DNA of 64,000 bases from Planctomycetota bacterium (GTDB taxonomy: Bacteria > Planctomycetota > UBA1135 > GCA-002686595): contig JADJNY010000002.1 in assembly GCA_016714045.1 (NCBI GenBank), forward strand, positions 806,001-870,000, given 5' to 3'. Below the pieces are notes generated by a model. That model did no database searches. It had not been told where the DNA came from and saw only the letters and a list, made by a program, of their open reading frames with translations. Every line of letters begins with the position of its first letter. Position 1 is the stretch's first letter. Made by a program: the position numbers and the translations under genes. Below are positions 38,298 to 47,095 of the stretch, piece by piece.

Positions 38298-40169
38298 TCA
38301 CCCCTGCCGCGGCAGCACGCCGACGCGGAGCTTCGACGCCTTGTCGCCACCGAAGTAGACGCGCTGCGTCGCCTTGACGAAGTCCTCCGGGCGCGCGAGG
38401 AAGACGTTCGGCACGAACGTCTGCGGGTTGCGGTCGACGAGCGGGAACCACGTGCATTGCACCTGGACCATCACACGGTGGCCCTTCTTGAACGTGTGGA
38501 GGACGTCCTGCAGTCGCACCGTGACGCGCGTCGGCTCGTTCGGCACGAACGCCTCCGGTGTCGCGTAGCTTTCGCGGAAGCGCCCGCGGAGCACCTCGCT
38601 GCGCACGAGGAGCTGTGCGCCGCTCCAGTGCATCGTCTTGGGCAGGTCCTCGGGGTCCTTCACGTCGTCGGGGAGCACGTCGATCAGCTTCACGATCCAG
38701 TCGCTGTCCGTGCCGCTCGTCGACACGACGAGCTCCGCGTCGATCGGGCCGGCGAGCGTCAGGTCCTCGGCGAGCGGCGCCGACTCCCACGCGAGCACGT
38801 CCGGGCGCCGATCCGCGAAGCGCTGGTCGTCGGTCATGTACTCGCGCGTCATGCCGATCGCGACGGCCTCGGTGTAGGGGACGGGCTCGTTGGGATCGCT
38901 CGTGAACTCGTCGAAGCCCGCCCGGGTTGCGGCGCCGTCGAGCGCGAGCGCGCGTTCCGGTTGGAGCGCGAACGTCTTCGTCACCGTCTCCTTCGGCGGC
39001 CACGCGTCGAAGGCGCGCCAGCGGTTCGTGCCCGTCTCGAACACGTTCGCCTCGGCCAGCTCCGCGGTCTTCGTGCCCTTCAAGGTGCGCTCGAAGAAGG
39101 CGAGCTCGAGCTTCTCGCGGTAGTGCTCGCTCGTCTTCGCGCCGAACCGCGCGACGCCGAGCGCTTCGCCGTCGCCGCGCGCCCAGCCGCCGTGCGCCCA
39201 CGGGCCCATCACGAGCACGTTGAACGCGTCGGTGTCCTGGCGCTCGATCGCACGGTAGACGTTGAGCGCGCCGTACAGGTCCTCCGCGTCGTACCAGCCG
39301 CCGACGGTCATCACCGCGGGCGCGACGTTCTTCAGGTCGGGGAGCAGGTTGCGCTCCTCCCAGAACGCGTCGTAGTTCGGGTGCGCGACGAGGTCGTTCC
39401 AGAAGGCGATCTCGCCGTGGAAGTACTTGTCGTTCGCGTTCGACAAGGGGCCCATGCGCAGGAAGAACGCGTAGCCGTCCTTCGTCCCGTGCTGGAAGCG
39501 CGCGCCGGGGCGCGAGGTCGTCGGCTCGGGGCGCGCGCGGCCGAAACCGGAGAGGAAGTTGAACGCGTGCGGCAGGAAGAGCGCGCCGTGATGGTGGAAG
39601 TCGTCGAACCACCAGTCGCCGATCGGCGCCTGCGGCGAGACGGCGGCGAGCGCGGGATGCGCGTCGACCATGCCGGCCGCGGCGTAGAAGCCGGGGTAGG
39701 AGATGCCCCACATGCCGACCTTGCCGTTGTTCTTCGCGACGTTGGCGACGAGCCACGTGATCGTGTCGTACGTGTCCGTCGCCTCGTCGATCGCCTTGCA
39801 GGTCTGGACGTCCGGCGTGTGCGGGACGTGCGGGCGCACGTCGACGAACTGACCTTCGGACAGGTAGCAACCGCGCACGTCCTGGTACGCGACGATCCAA
39901 CCGGACTGCTCGAAGAGCTCGCTCGGCCCGATCGTGTCCTTGAGCTTTCCCTCGCCGTACGGCCCGACGGAGTACGGCGTGCGACACAGGAGGATCGGCA
40001 GGTCGACGGTCGCGCCCTCGGGCTCGTAGAGCGCGGTGAAGAGCTGCGTGCCGTCGCGCATCGGGATCTTCACCTCGCGCTTCGTGTACTTGAGGTCGGC
40101 GTGCGCGAGCGACGCGCAGACGACTGCGGCGAGGGGGAGCGTGAGAGACACGTGCAGGCGCGACGACAT
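38298..40169 (-). CDS. CocE/NonD-family exported hydrolase (X-Pro dipeptidyl-peptidase type)
   Basis: This 623-aa protein has a signal peptide (cut after LAHA). The alpha/beta hydrolase core shows the cap-typical VPMRDGTQLFT-like start (IPMRDGTQL), AYQDVRGCYLSEGQ, and nucleophile GISYPGFY (S157). A likely acid lies in GWYDAEDLYG and a base in MGPWAHGGW. The last ~240 residues form the C-terminal X-Pro peptidase beta-sandwich. Related enzymes hydrolyse acyl or peptide substrates. The ATG at 40169 has a GGAGGA Shine-Dalgarno. It is divergent from a lipoprotein gene at 40420. Confidence 0.9.
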   Translation of the reverse strand: MSSRLHVSLTLPLAAVVCASLAHADLKYTKREVKIPMRDGTQLFTALYEPEGATVDLPILLCRTPYSVGPYGEGKLKDTIGPSELFEQSGWIVAYQDVRGCYLSEGQFVDVRPHVPHTPDVQTCKAIDEATDTYDTITWLVANVAKNNGKVGMWGISYPGFYAAAGMVDAHPALAAVSPQAPIGDWWFDDFHHHGALFLPHAFNFLSGFGRARPEPTTSRPGARFQHGTKDGYAFFLRMGPLSNANDKYFHGEIAFWNDLVAHPNYDAFWEERNLLPDLKNVAPAVMTVGGWYDAEDLYGALNVYRAIERQDTDAFNVLVMGPWAHGGWARGDGEALGVARFGAKTSEHYREKLELAFFERTLKGTKTAELAEANVFETGTNRWRAFDAWPPKETVTKTFALQPERALALDGAATRAGFDEFTSDPNEPVPYTEAVAIGMTREYMTDDQRFADRRPDVLAWESAPLAEDLTLAGPIDAELVVSTSGTDSDWIVKLIDVLPDDVKDPEDLPKTMHWSGAQLLVRSEVLRGRFRESYATPEAFVPNEPTRVTVRLQDVLHTFKKGHRVMVQVQCTWFPLVDRNPQTFVPNVFLARPEDFVKATQRVYFGGDKASKLRVGVLPRQG

Positions 40170-40419
40170 GCGGATCCTCCGGACGCGCAGCATGCCATGG
40201 ACGCGCTCCGAGGGCGATCGGATCGCGTGGGGTGACACGGCGGCTCGCGCGACGAGGGGGCCGACCGCGCGCGAGCCACCTCGGGTGCGTCGCGGGGCCG
40301 GATCCGCCGCCGTCGTCGAGGCGCACCCTGCCGACCCGCTCACGCACACGATCCTCCAGCGTTCGGCGTACTCTGGGACGAGAGCGGCCCGAGGGACCGC
40401 GCCTGCGAAGAGGATCTTC

Positions 40420-40965
40420 ATGCGCTCCCATCCCGTCGTCCTCGTCCTCGTCCTCGCGCTCGCCACCACCCTTGCTTCGACGGCGTGTCGTCGGGGCTCG
40501 GATCCGGCGCCAGCCGTGGAAATGGCGCACGCGCAGCCGGTCGTGAACGTCGCGCCGACGGAGGAGCGCTTGCTCAAGCGCGCGAACGAACGATGGTCGC
40601 GGATCGTGGCGAAGGACTGGAGCGCGGCGTACGAGTACTCGACCGCGGATGAGCGCGCGTCGCTACCGCTCGAGCGGTTCCTGGAGCGGATGCAGTACCA
40701 CGAGTACAGCACCCCCCGCGTCGAGTCGGTGGTCGCGGTCGAGGGCGACGAGGCGTACACGCGCGCCCTCGTCACCTGGAAGCCCGTGGGCAACTGCAAG
40801 ATGCACGTGCTCGGCGATTCCGACCCGTTGTCCGACTGCGAGCCCTCGCTCGAGATCGAAATGTTGGAGTCCTGGCGTCGAGTGGACGGGGAGTGGTTCT
40901 ACGTCCGCGCTCAACGCCCCGACGAGTTCTTCGAAGAGCACCTCGATCTCCGTCGTCCGCGCTGA
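40420..40965 (+). CDS. Small lipoprotein of unknown function
   Basis: This 181-aa protein has lipobox STAC after a hydrophobic signal. The mature domain (WSRIVAKDWSAAYEYSTADERASLPLERFLERM..., VESVVAVEGDEAYTRALVTWKP) resembles NTF2-like or DUF4878-type lumazine-like folds but I cannot name it. An AGAGGA Shine-Dalgarno precedes the ATG and a TACTCT box lies near 40370. Function unknown. Confidence 0.65.
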   Translation: MRSHPVVLVLVLALATTLASTACRRGSDPAPAVEMAHAQPVVNVAPTEERLLKRANERWSRIVAKDWSAAYEYSTADERASLPLERFLERMQYHEYSTPRVESVVAVEGDEAYTRALVTWKPVGNCKMHVLGDSDPLSDCEPSLEIEMLESWRRVDGEWFYVRAQRPDEFFEEHLDLRRPR

Positions 40966-41124
40966 GCCCGTCCCGAGCGCGCGCGATCGCCACGGGTCCT
41001 GCACGACTCGTCACGCTGGCACGCGGCTCGACACGAGTCGACGCGCGACGCTCGCGCCCTCGCGACCGGTGCCTACCCTGGATGCGGACGCGCGCAGCCC
41101 GCGCTCGACCGCGACTCGTCCTCC

Positions 41125-41448
41125 GTGCACGCAGTTCCCTCGATGCTCCCCACCTCGACACACGACTCGCACGCATCGTCGACGCGCTCGCCCGGCTGGA
41201 GGTTCTTCTGGGCGGGCCTCGCGCTGTTCGTGTTCGGCCAGCTCGTCGCGCCCGTCGTCACGATCGTCGGCATGGAGTCGTCCTTCCGCAGGATCGAAGC
41301 GCTGCCCGCGCCGACGCCGGACGAACTCGCGGTGGGCGTGGACGCGGGCCTGATCGCGACGGCGATCGGCTTGCTCCTCGGCCTCGTCGGTCTCGCGCTG
41401 CTGCTCGTCGGTGTGGTGCGCATCGCGCGCAACGGCCGGACGAGCTGA
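41125..41448 (+). CDS. Small two-helix membrane protein
   Basis: This 107-aa protein has two hydrophobic helices (FFWAGLALFVFGQLVAPVVTIVG and LIATAIGLLLGLVGLALLLVGVV) around a short polar loop (SSFRRIEALPAPTPDELAVGV). The arrangement is reminiscent of part of a MotA/TolQ/ExbB channel, but it is too short to be a functional one. The start could be GTG at 41125 or ATG at 41143. A TACCCT box is at 41074-41079. Confidence 0.5.
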   Translation: MHAVPSMLPTSTHDSHASSTRSPGWRFFWAGLALFVFGQLVAPVVTIVGMESSFRRIEALPAPTPDELAVGVDAGLIATAIGLLLGLVGLALLLVGVVRIARNGRTS

Positions 41449-41454
41449 CGAGCT

Positions 41455-42531
41455 CTACGGCATCCACACGACGCGATAGCTGTTCGTCGTGTTGAACGTC
41501 GCAGGCGTGCAGAAGCTCGCGACGTCGCGGAAGTAGACCTGGTACGACACCGTGAGCCCCGCGGCCGGGACCGCGGACTGCAGCGCGGTCGACAACGGCG
41601 GATCGCTCGGTCCCGGCCACGTCGACGCACCGCCGGAGGCCGTGTGCGCGGCGACGCGGCGCAGCGCACCGGTCAAGCACAGGAATCCGTCGCCGAACGG
41701 AGTGACGCTTGTGCCGTCCAAGGACTCGAGCAGGATCGACCCTGCGTTCGGCGGGAGCGCGCTCACGTGCAACACGAGCGTGTCGTTCGCGAGCGTCGGG
41801 CTTCCGTTGCCCTCGAGCAGGCTGAACGAGCCGAAGGAGTGTCCGCACCCGAGCGGGAGTCCCCCGAAGTGCGGCCAGCCCGGCGGCATGGTGTTGCACG
41901 GGCAGAACACCGCACACCCGCGGATGCCTGGATCGGCGAGCACCTCGACGTCGTCGATCATCCAGCCGAACAGGTCGTTCAGCTGCTCGTCCATCGTTTC
42001 GAAGAGGAACCGCAGGAGGATCGACTGTCCACGGTACGCGGTGAGGTCGATCGCGCGCTGGTGCCACGCCACGGGCGCGAGCGTGTGGTCGCCGACGCAG
42101 TTCGCTGCGACGTGCGTCCACGTCGCGCCGCCGTCGGTCGACACGTCGATCTGCGAGTAGTCGTAGGGGCCCCAGCACGTGTCCTGCTCCACGCGCAAGG
42201 TCTGGTGGAACTCCAACCGGGCCGTCGGCGTCGTCGCGGGGATCGCGATCGGCGTCGCGAGCGTGAGCGCGCCCGAGTTGGCCGTGGGCGGCGTGTCGTA
42301 GTTGCAGACGCCGTCGATGCCGTAGTACGCAGCGTGCGTGCCCTCCGGGAACGGCGCGCGCACGGCACCGCACGTGTCGGTCGCGGCCTCGGGGTTCCAG
42401 AGCCCGCTCGGGATCCAGTTGCCGAGGCCGTTCTCGAAGCCGTCGGAGAAGAGCACGGTCTGCGCGCTCACCACGCTGGAGAGCACGACGACGAGCGGGG
42501 GGACGAGCGAGCGGCGGACGTTCGAACTCAT
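41455..42531 (-). CDS. Secreted jelly-roll-like protein, paralogue A (358 aa)
   Basis: This is one of three 358-aa paralogues of identical length in tandem. It has a signal peptide (cut after VSAQ), an N-terminal DGFENGLGNW...VDVSTDGGATW segment resembling MAM/choice-of-anchor jelly-roll domains (residues ~20-215), a Cys-rich CAVFCPC stretch and a C-terminal domain ending in YFRDVASFCTPATFNTTNSYRVVW. Such C-terminal modules occur widely in planctomycete surface proteins. The start is preceded by GAGGTG, as in the other two. It is the most diverged of the three. Confidence 0.8.
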   Translation of the reverse strand: MSSNVRRSLVPPLVVVLSSVVSAQTVLFSDGFENGLGNWIPSGLWNPEAATDTCGAVRAPFPEGTHAAYYGIDGVCNYDTPPTANSGALTLATPIAIPATTPTARLEFHQTLRVEQDTCWGPYDYSQIDVSTDGGATWTHVAANCVGDHTLAPVAWHQRAIDLTAYRGQSILLRFLFETMDEQLNDLFGWMIDDVEVLADPGIRGCAVFCPCNTMPPGWPHFGGLPLGCGHSFGSFSLLEGNGSPTLANDTLVLHVSALPPNAGSILLESLDGTSVTPFGDGFLCLTGALRRVAAHTASGGASTWPGPSDPPLSTALQSAVPAAGLTVSYQVYFRDVASFCTPATFNTTNSYRVVWMP

Positions 42532-42671
42532 GAGCGCACCTCGGAGGGGGGGGAGACGCGCGACCGGGGTCGAGGCCACGACCCGCGGAGGAATCACGGG
42601 GGGAGCGGGCCTCGGTCCGATCGCGCCGCGTCCTACGTCCTTGCCTCGACCGCGCGTTCGGTTGCACGAAA

Positions 42672-43748
42672 TCAAGGACTCCAGACGACGCGATACGAGT
42701 TCGTCGTGTTGAACGTCGCCGGCGTGCAGTGGCTCGCGACGTCGCGGTAGTAGACCTGGTACGTCACCGAAAGGCCCGCGGGCGGCACCGCGGCCTGAAG
42801 CGCTGTCGACAGCGGCGGATCGCTCGGTCCGGGCCACGTCGAGGCCCCGGCGGACGCCGTGTGCGCGGCGACGCGCCGCAAGATGCCGATCAGGCAGAGC
42901 GCTCCGTCGCCGAACGGGATCGGTGTCGATGCCGCGAGCGCTTCGAGCAAGATCGCGCCCGCGTTCGGCGGGAGAGCCGTCGCATGGAGCGCGAGCGTGT
43001 CGCTCGCCACGCTCGCGGTCCCGTCGCCCGCGAGCTCGCCGTACGCGCCGAACGAATGGCCGCACCCGCGCGGAACGGCACCGTACGTCGGCGCGCCCGG
43101 CGCCGTGTTGGAGCACGGGCAGAACGCGGCGCAACCGCGCGTTCCGGGCTCGGCCGTGATCTCGACGTCGTCGACCATCCAGCCGAAGTGAGCGTTCAAC
43201 ACCCCGTCCTGCGTCTCGAACCGGAAGCGCACGAGGATCGACCGCCCGCGGAAGGCCGAGAGGTCGATCGAGCGCGGATACCAGACCTCCGGCGCCTGCT
43301 CGTTGTCCCCGAAGCAATTCACGGCGAGGTTCGTCCACGTCGCTCCGCCGTTCGTCGACACGTCGACGAAGGAGGCGTCGAAGCCGTCCTGGCAGACGCC
43401 GCTCTCGGTGGCCACGTACTGCCAGAAGTGGAGCCACGCCGTCGGCGTCGTCGCGGGGATCGTGACCGGCGTCGCGAGCGCGAGCGCGCCCGCGTTCGCC
43501 GCACCGACCGTGTCGTAGTTGCAGACGCCGTCGATGCCGTAGTACGCGCCGCGGGTGCCTTCAGGGAACGGTGCACGCAGGGCACCGCACGCGTCGGTCG
43601 CGGCCTCGGCGTTCCAGAGCCCGCTCGGGATCCACTGGCCGAGGCTGTTCTCGAATCCGTCGGAGAAGAGCACGGTTTGCGCGCTCGCGGCGCTGGCGAG
43701 CACGGCGACGAGCGGGAGGAGGAGCCCGCGGCGGAGCGTGGAGATCAT
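42672..43748 (-). CDS. Secreted jelly-roll-like protein, paralogue B (358 aa)
   Basis: Same architecture and length as its neighbours. The signal peptide is SASAAQ-like (ASAASAQ) and the signature blocks are DGFENSLGQWIPSGLWN, VDVSTNGGATW and RDVASHCTPATFNTTNSYRVVW. It is closer to paralogue C than to A in the regions I compared. A degenerate hydrolase tail lies just upstream (43900-44088), so it arose as a unit with part of that gene. GAGGTG precedes its ATG by 6 nt. Confidence 0.8.
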   Translation of the reverse strand: MISTLRRGLLLPLVAVLASAASAQTVLFSDGFENSLGQWIPSGLWNAEAATDACGALRAPFPEGTRGAYYGIDGVCNYDTVGAANAGALALATPVTIPATTPTAWLHFWQYVATESGVCQDGFDASFVDVSTNGGATWTNLAVNCFGDNEQAPEVWYPRSIDLSAFRGRSILVRFRFETQDGVLNAHFGWMVDDVEITAEPGTRGCAAFCPCSNTAPGAPTYGAVPRGCGHSFGAYGELAGDGTASVASDTLALHATALPPNAGAILLEALAASTPIPFGDGALCLIGILRRVAAHTASAGASTWPGPSDPPLSTALQAAVPPAGLSVTYQVYYRDVASHCTPATFNTTNSYRVVWSP

Positions 43749-43899
43749 GAGCGCACCTCGATGGGAGCCGGACGGGTGAGTCGCGTCGAGGCTACCACCG
43801 CAGGCGACAGCCCGGGGTCCGTGGTCCTCGATCGCGCCCCGTCGGGTCCACCTCCTGACACCGCCGCCGCGCCTCGCGCTTCAAGATTCTCGCGGAAAC

Positions 43900-44088
43900 C
43901 GCGCGCGCCGCGGACGTCCCGCGCAGCACCGCGATCCGGTCCTCCAGCATCGTCGTGGACGCGTCGCCGACCGGGCCGCGCTGGAAACGGCGCGCGCCGT
44001 CCCGCTCGGTCGCGAAGGCGTGGAACAGGTGGTTCGAGTGCGGCGCGGTCGCGAGCGCTGCGTGGCCGGGGTGCGCTTGGTTCACGAA
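43900..44088 (-). pseudogene. Stranded tail of the PDZ-hydrolase gene
   Basis: Translation gives VNQAHPGHAALATAPHSNHLFHAFAT..., which aligns with VNQKHPGHGTFAIAPNSDHLFHAFAT... at the C-terminus of the hydrolase gene at 45361. It covers ~60 residues of homology, with the original stop lost. It starts abruptly at the junction with paralogue C. It cannot encode a functional protein and marks a duplication breakpoint. Confidence 0.75.
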
Positions 44089-44125
44089 CTCGGCGCTCCG
44101 CCTTCGCGGCCTTCTCGCCCGTTGG

Positions 44126-45202
44126 CTACGGCGTCCACACGACGCTGTAGCTGTTCGTCGCGTTGAACGTCGCCGGGGTGCAGAAGCTCGCGACGTCGCG
44201 GAAGTAGACCTGGTAGTCCACCCGGAGCCCCGCGGGCGGAACCACGGCCTGCAGCGCTGCCGAGAGCGGCGGATCGCCCGGTCCCGGCCACGTCGAGGCT
44301 CCGGCGGACGCCGTGTGCGCGGCGACGCGGCGCAAGGACCCGATCAGGCACAGCGTCCCGTCCCCGAACGGTTCCGGCACCCACCCCGCGAGGGACTCGA
44401 GCAGGATCGCCCCCGCGTTCGGCGGGAGCGCGCTCGCGTGGAGCGCGAGCGAGTCGTTCGAGACGCTCGCGGTCCCGTCGCCTGCGAGCTCGCCGTACCC
44501 CCCGAACGAGTGCCTGCACCCGCGCGAGAGCGGCCCGAAGGTCGGTGAGCCCGGCGACGTGTTCGCGCAGGGGCAGAACGCGCCGCAGTTGCGCAGGCCG
44601 GGCTCGGCGGTGAACTCGACCGCGTCGATCATCCAGCCGAAGGGGTGGTTGAGCTGCTCGTCCCGCGATTCGAAGCGGAAGCGAACGAGGATCGACTGTC
44701 CTCGGTACGAGAACAGGTTGACCGAGCGCGGATACCAGGCCGACGGCGGCTGCTGGAGGTTGCCGAAGCAGTTGGTGGAGAGGTTCTCCCACGTCGCACC
44801 GCCATCCGTCGATGCGTCGACGAACGAGAGGTCGTACTGGTGCACGCAGGAGTCGTCCTCGACGGCCAGGTGCTGCCAGAAGTGGAGCCACGCCGTCGGC
44901 GTCGTCGCGGGGATCGCGACCGGCGTCGCGAGCGTGAGCGTGCCCGCGTTCGCCACACCGACCGTGTCGTAGTTGCAGACGCCGTCGATGCCGTAGTACG
45001 CGCCGTGGGTGCCTTCGGGGAACGGTGCGCGCGCGGCGCCGCACGCGTCGGTCGCGGCCTCGGCGTTCCACAGCCCGCTCGGGACCCAGTGGCCGAGACC
45101 GTTCTCGAATCCGTCGGAGAAGAGGACGGTTTGGGCGCTCGCGGCGCTGGTGAGCGCGGCGACGAGCGGAAGGACGAGCCAGCGGGCGAACGTGAACATC
45201 AT
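44126..45202 (-). CDS. Secreted jelly-roll-like protein, paralogue C (358 aa)
   Basis: The signal peptide (LVAALTSAASAQ) is followed by DGFENGLGHWVPSG and VDASTDGGATWENL, the Cys-rich CGAFCPCANT, and a C-terminal RDVASFCTPATFNATNSYSVVW. It has exactly the same length as paralogues A and B. It lies directly downstream of the intact PDZ-hydrolase with a ~160 nt gap. The first of two consecutive ATGs (45202) fits the GAGGTG spacing of its paralogues. Confidence 0.8.
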   Translation of the reverse strand: MMFTFARWLVLPLVAALTSAASAQTVLFSDGFENGLGHWVPSGLWNAEAATDACGAARAPFPEGTHGAYYGIDGVCNYDTVGVANAGTLTLATPVAIPATTPTAWLHFWQHLAVEDDSCVHQYDLSFVDASTDGGATWENLSTNCFGNLQQPPSAWYPRSVNLFSYRGQSILVRFRFESRDEQLNHPFGWMIDAVEFTAEPGLRNCGAFCPCANTSPGSPTFGPLSRGCRHSFGGYGELAGDGTASVSNDSLALHASALPPNAGAILLESLAGWVPEPFGDGTLCLIGSLRRVAAHTASAGASTWPGPGDPPLSAALQAVVPPAGLRVDYQVYFRDVASFCTPATFNATNSYSVVWTP

Positions 45203-45360
45203 GAGCGCACCTCGAGCGGTGGGACTTGAGAGCCGCGTCGCGGCGACCACCCCGAGCGCAAGCCGGGGAACGTGGTCCTCGATCGTAGCCAGTCTTCACC
45301 CCAATGGACCCAGCGCTGCGCCGCGCGTGGCGAGATTCTCGAAGAAACCGAGGCCGCCGC

Positions 45361-46809
45361 CTACTTCCCGCGCACCTTCGCGATCCAGTCCTTCAGCATC
45401 GTCGTGAATGAGTTGCTGAACGTCCCGCGCTGGAAGTTGCGCACGCTCTCCTGCTCGGTCGCGAACGCGTGGAACAAGTGGTCCGAGTTCGGCGCGATCG
45501 CGAAGGTCCCGTGGCCGGGGTGCTTCTGGTTCACGATGTCCGCGATCAGCTTGTGGTCGACCTCGTACACGACGAAGTCGCTGGCACCCTTGACCGCGAG
45601 CACGGGGCACTCGATGCGGCTCCAGTACGAGGCGAAGTTGATCTCGTTGAGCTGCCGCCAGAAGTCGAGCGTCTTGCCGTTGAAGAGGCCGCCCGGGAAG
45701 TACGCGTCGACGTAGGGCGCGAGGTCGGGATGCGACTCCTTCACCTCGGCCGGCGACTGCTTCTCGAGCATCACGAGCGCCATCATTCGCGCGCCCTGGC
45801 GCGACTTCTCGTCGGCGTTCTCGAAGCTGTCGCCCGCGACGAGCCCTTGGTACCGCAGCGTGTCCATCAAGTACTCGAACCACGTCCGCGCGGCCGCGCC
45901 GTACACCGCGATACCGCGCACCGGGTCGTCGACCGCGATCATCGGACCGAACGCGGCGCCCATGCTGTGGCCGAAGAGGAAGACGTCGTTCGGGTCGACC
46001 TCGGGGAGCGCCTTGAGCTGCTTCAAGGCCTCCGCGTAGATCCCGATCTCGCCCTGGTAGTCGAGCTCGGCGAACGGCCCACCTTCGCTGTCGCCGACGC
46101 CGGGCTTCTCGACGCGCAGCGTGACGAAGCCCGCATCCGCGAACGCGTGCAGGAGCGGCCCGTCGATCGTCGCGACGTCGCCGGTCGCCTTCGAGAGCAC
46201 GTAGTCGTACGAGATCGGCGAGAAGCCCTGGATGAAGAGGAAGCCCGGGTGCTTCCCGGGCGTCTTCGGCTTCGTGACGATCGTGCGCATGCGCTGGCCC
46301 GCGTGCGTGACATGCGTGTACTCGACCGAGTACGTGTCGGTGCCCGGATCGCGCAGCTTCTCGGCGAGCGGGCCTTCGAGCTTCATCGCTTCACCCTTGC
46401 GCACGACGTCGAACACGAGCTTCGTCCCCGCGGGCGTCGCGCGGATCGCGTCGCCGATCGTCGCGGCGGAGACGGGTGCGCCGTTCATCTTCAGCACGAC
46501 GTCGCCCGCTTGGATGCCGAGCGCCGCAGCGGTGAGCCCGGGTACGGGCTCGTTCGCGACGAGGCCCTCGCCCGATTTCAGGCCGTGCTTCTCCGCGTCC
46601 TTCTTGCCGAGCGACTTGAACGAGAGCCCGAGCGCGCCGCGGCGCGGGAGCGGGGCGTCGGCGCGCATCTCTTCGAGCGCGGAGTGCGGGAGCGCGACGG
46701 TGTGCGGAGCGGACGAGATGCGCGAGACCAGCGCAAGCGGGGAGGGCGGGAGCGCGGCGATGTGCGCAGCGGACGGAGCGAGTGCGAGCAGTGCGAGGGC
46801 GGAGATCAT
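45361..46809 (-). CDS. PDZ-domain alpha/beta hydrolase, exported
   Basis: This 482-aa protein has a signal-like N-terminus and then a PDZ-type domain (about residues 75-150: GLVANEPVPGLTAAALGIQAGDVVLKMNG). An alpha/beta hydrolase follows with FIQGFSPISY, nucleophile GHSMGAAFG (S282), PVLAVKGASDFVVY (acid) and NSDHLFHAF (histidine). The PDZ-hydrolase fusion suggests regulated binding of a protein C-terminus before acyl or peptide hydrolysis; this is inference. A degenerate copy of its 3' end is stranded downstream between paralogues B and C. Confidence 0.85.
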   Translation of the reverse strand: MISALALLALAPSAAHIAALPPSPLALVSRISSAPHTVALPHSALEEMRADAPLPRRGALGLSFKSLGKKDAEKHGLKSGEGLVANEPVPGLTAAALGIQAGDVVLKMNGAPVSAATIGDAIRATPAGTKLVFDVVRKGEAMKLEGPLAEKLRDPGTDTYSVEYTHVTHAGQRMRTIVTKPKTPGKHPGFLFIQGFSPISYDYVLSKATGDVATIDGPLLHAFADAGFVTLRVEKPGVGDSEGGPFAELDYQGEIGIYAEALKQLKALPEVDPNDVFLFGHSMGAAFGPMIAVDDPVRGIAVYGAAARTWFEYLMDTLRYQGLVAGDSFENADEKSRQGARMMALVMLEKQSPAEVKESHPDLAPYVDAYFPGGLFNGKTLDFWRQLNEINFASYWSRIECPVLAVKGASDFVVYEVDHKLIADIVNQKHPGHGTFAIAPNSDHLFHAFATEQESVRNFQRGTFSNSFTTMLKDWIAKVRGK

Positions 46810-47095
46810 GGGGGGGCGCGACGGTGTCGAGAGGGAGGTGGGCGGTCGGCGCGACCACGCGGAGCGCGCGGTGCTCATGCGCCGATCGCGGAGCACGCGG
46901 CGGAGCCTATCGGAGCCGATCGATCGCGGGCGGAGTCACGCGGTAAGACCGTCGTTCGCGTGGAGCGCGCGTGAACACGGCGCTGACGAAGCTGCACGCT
47001 TCGTACACGAGGAGACGCGCGGGCGGGTTGACGACGATGCGCGACGACCTTGCTGGAGGTCAGGCTCATGACGAAGCCCGGTCGGGAGAGGCGCG

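Larger units (their letters stand above)
42672..45537. repeat. Tandem duplication of a ~1.4 kb unit (hydrolase tail + secreted gene)
   Basis: Two adjacent units, 42672-44088 and 44126-45537, each contain the last ~175 nt of the hydrolase gene, the intergenic stretch with CGTGGTCCTCGATCG, and a 358-aa secreted gene, in the same order and orientation. The units are ~1417 and ~1412 nt. The second unit still joins to the intact hydrolase; the first holds only the remnant. Sequence identity is clearly above background but diverged. Confidence 0.7.

Noticed and set aside
41125..41448. A complete MotA/TolQ/ExbB channel subunit
   Set aside because: Only two helices and ~107 residues; the resemblance is limited to a small stretch, so I list it only as a small membrane protein.
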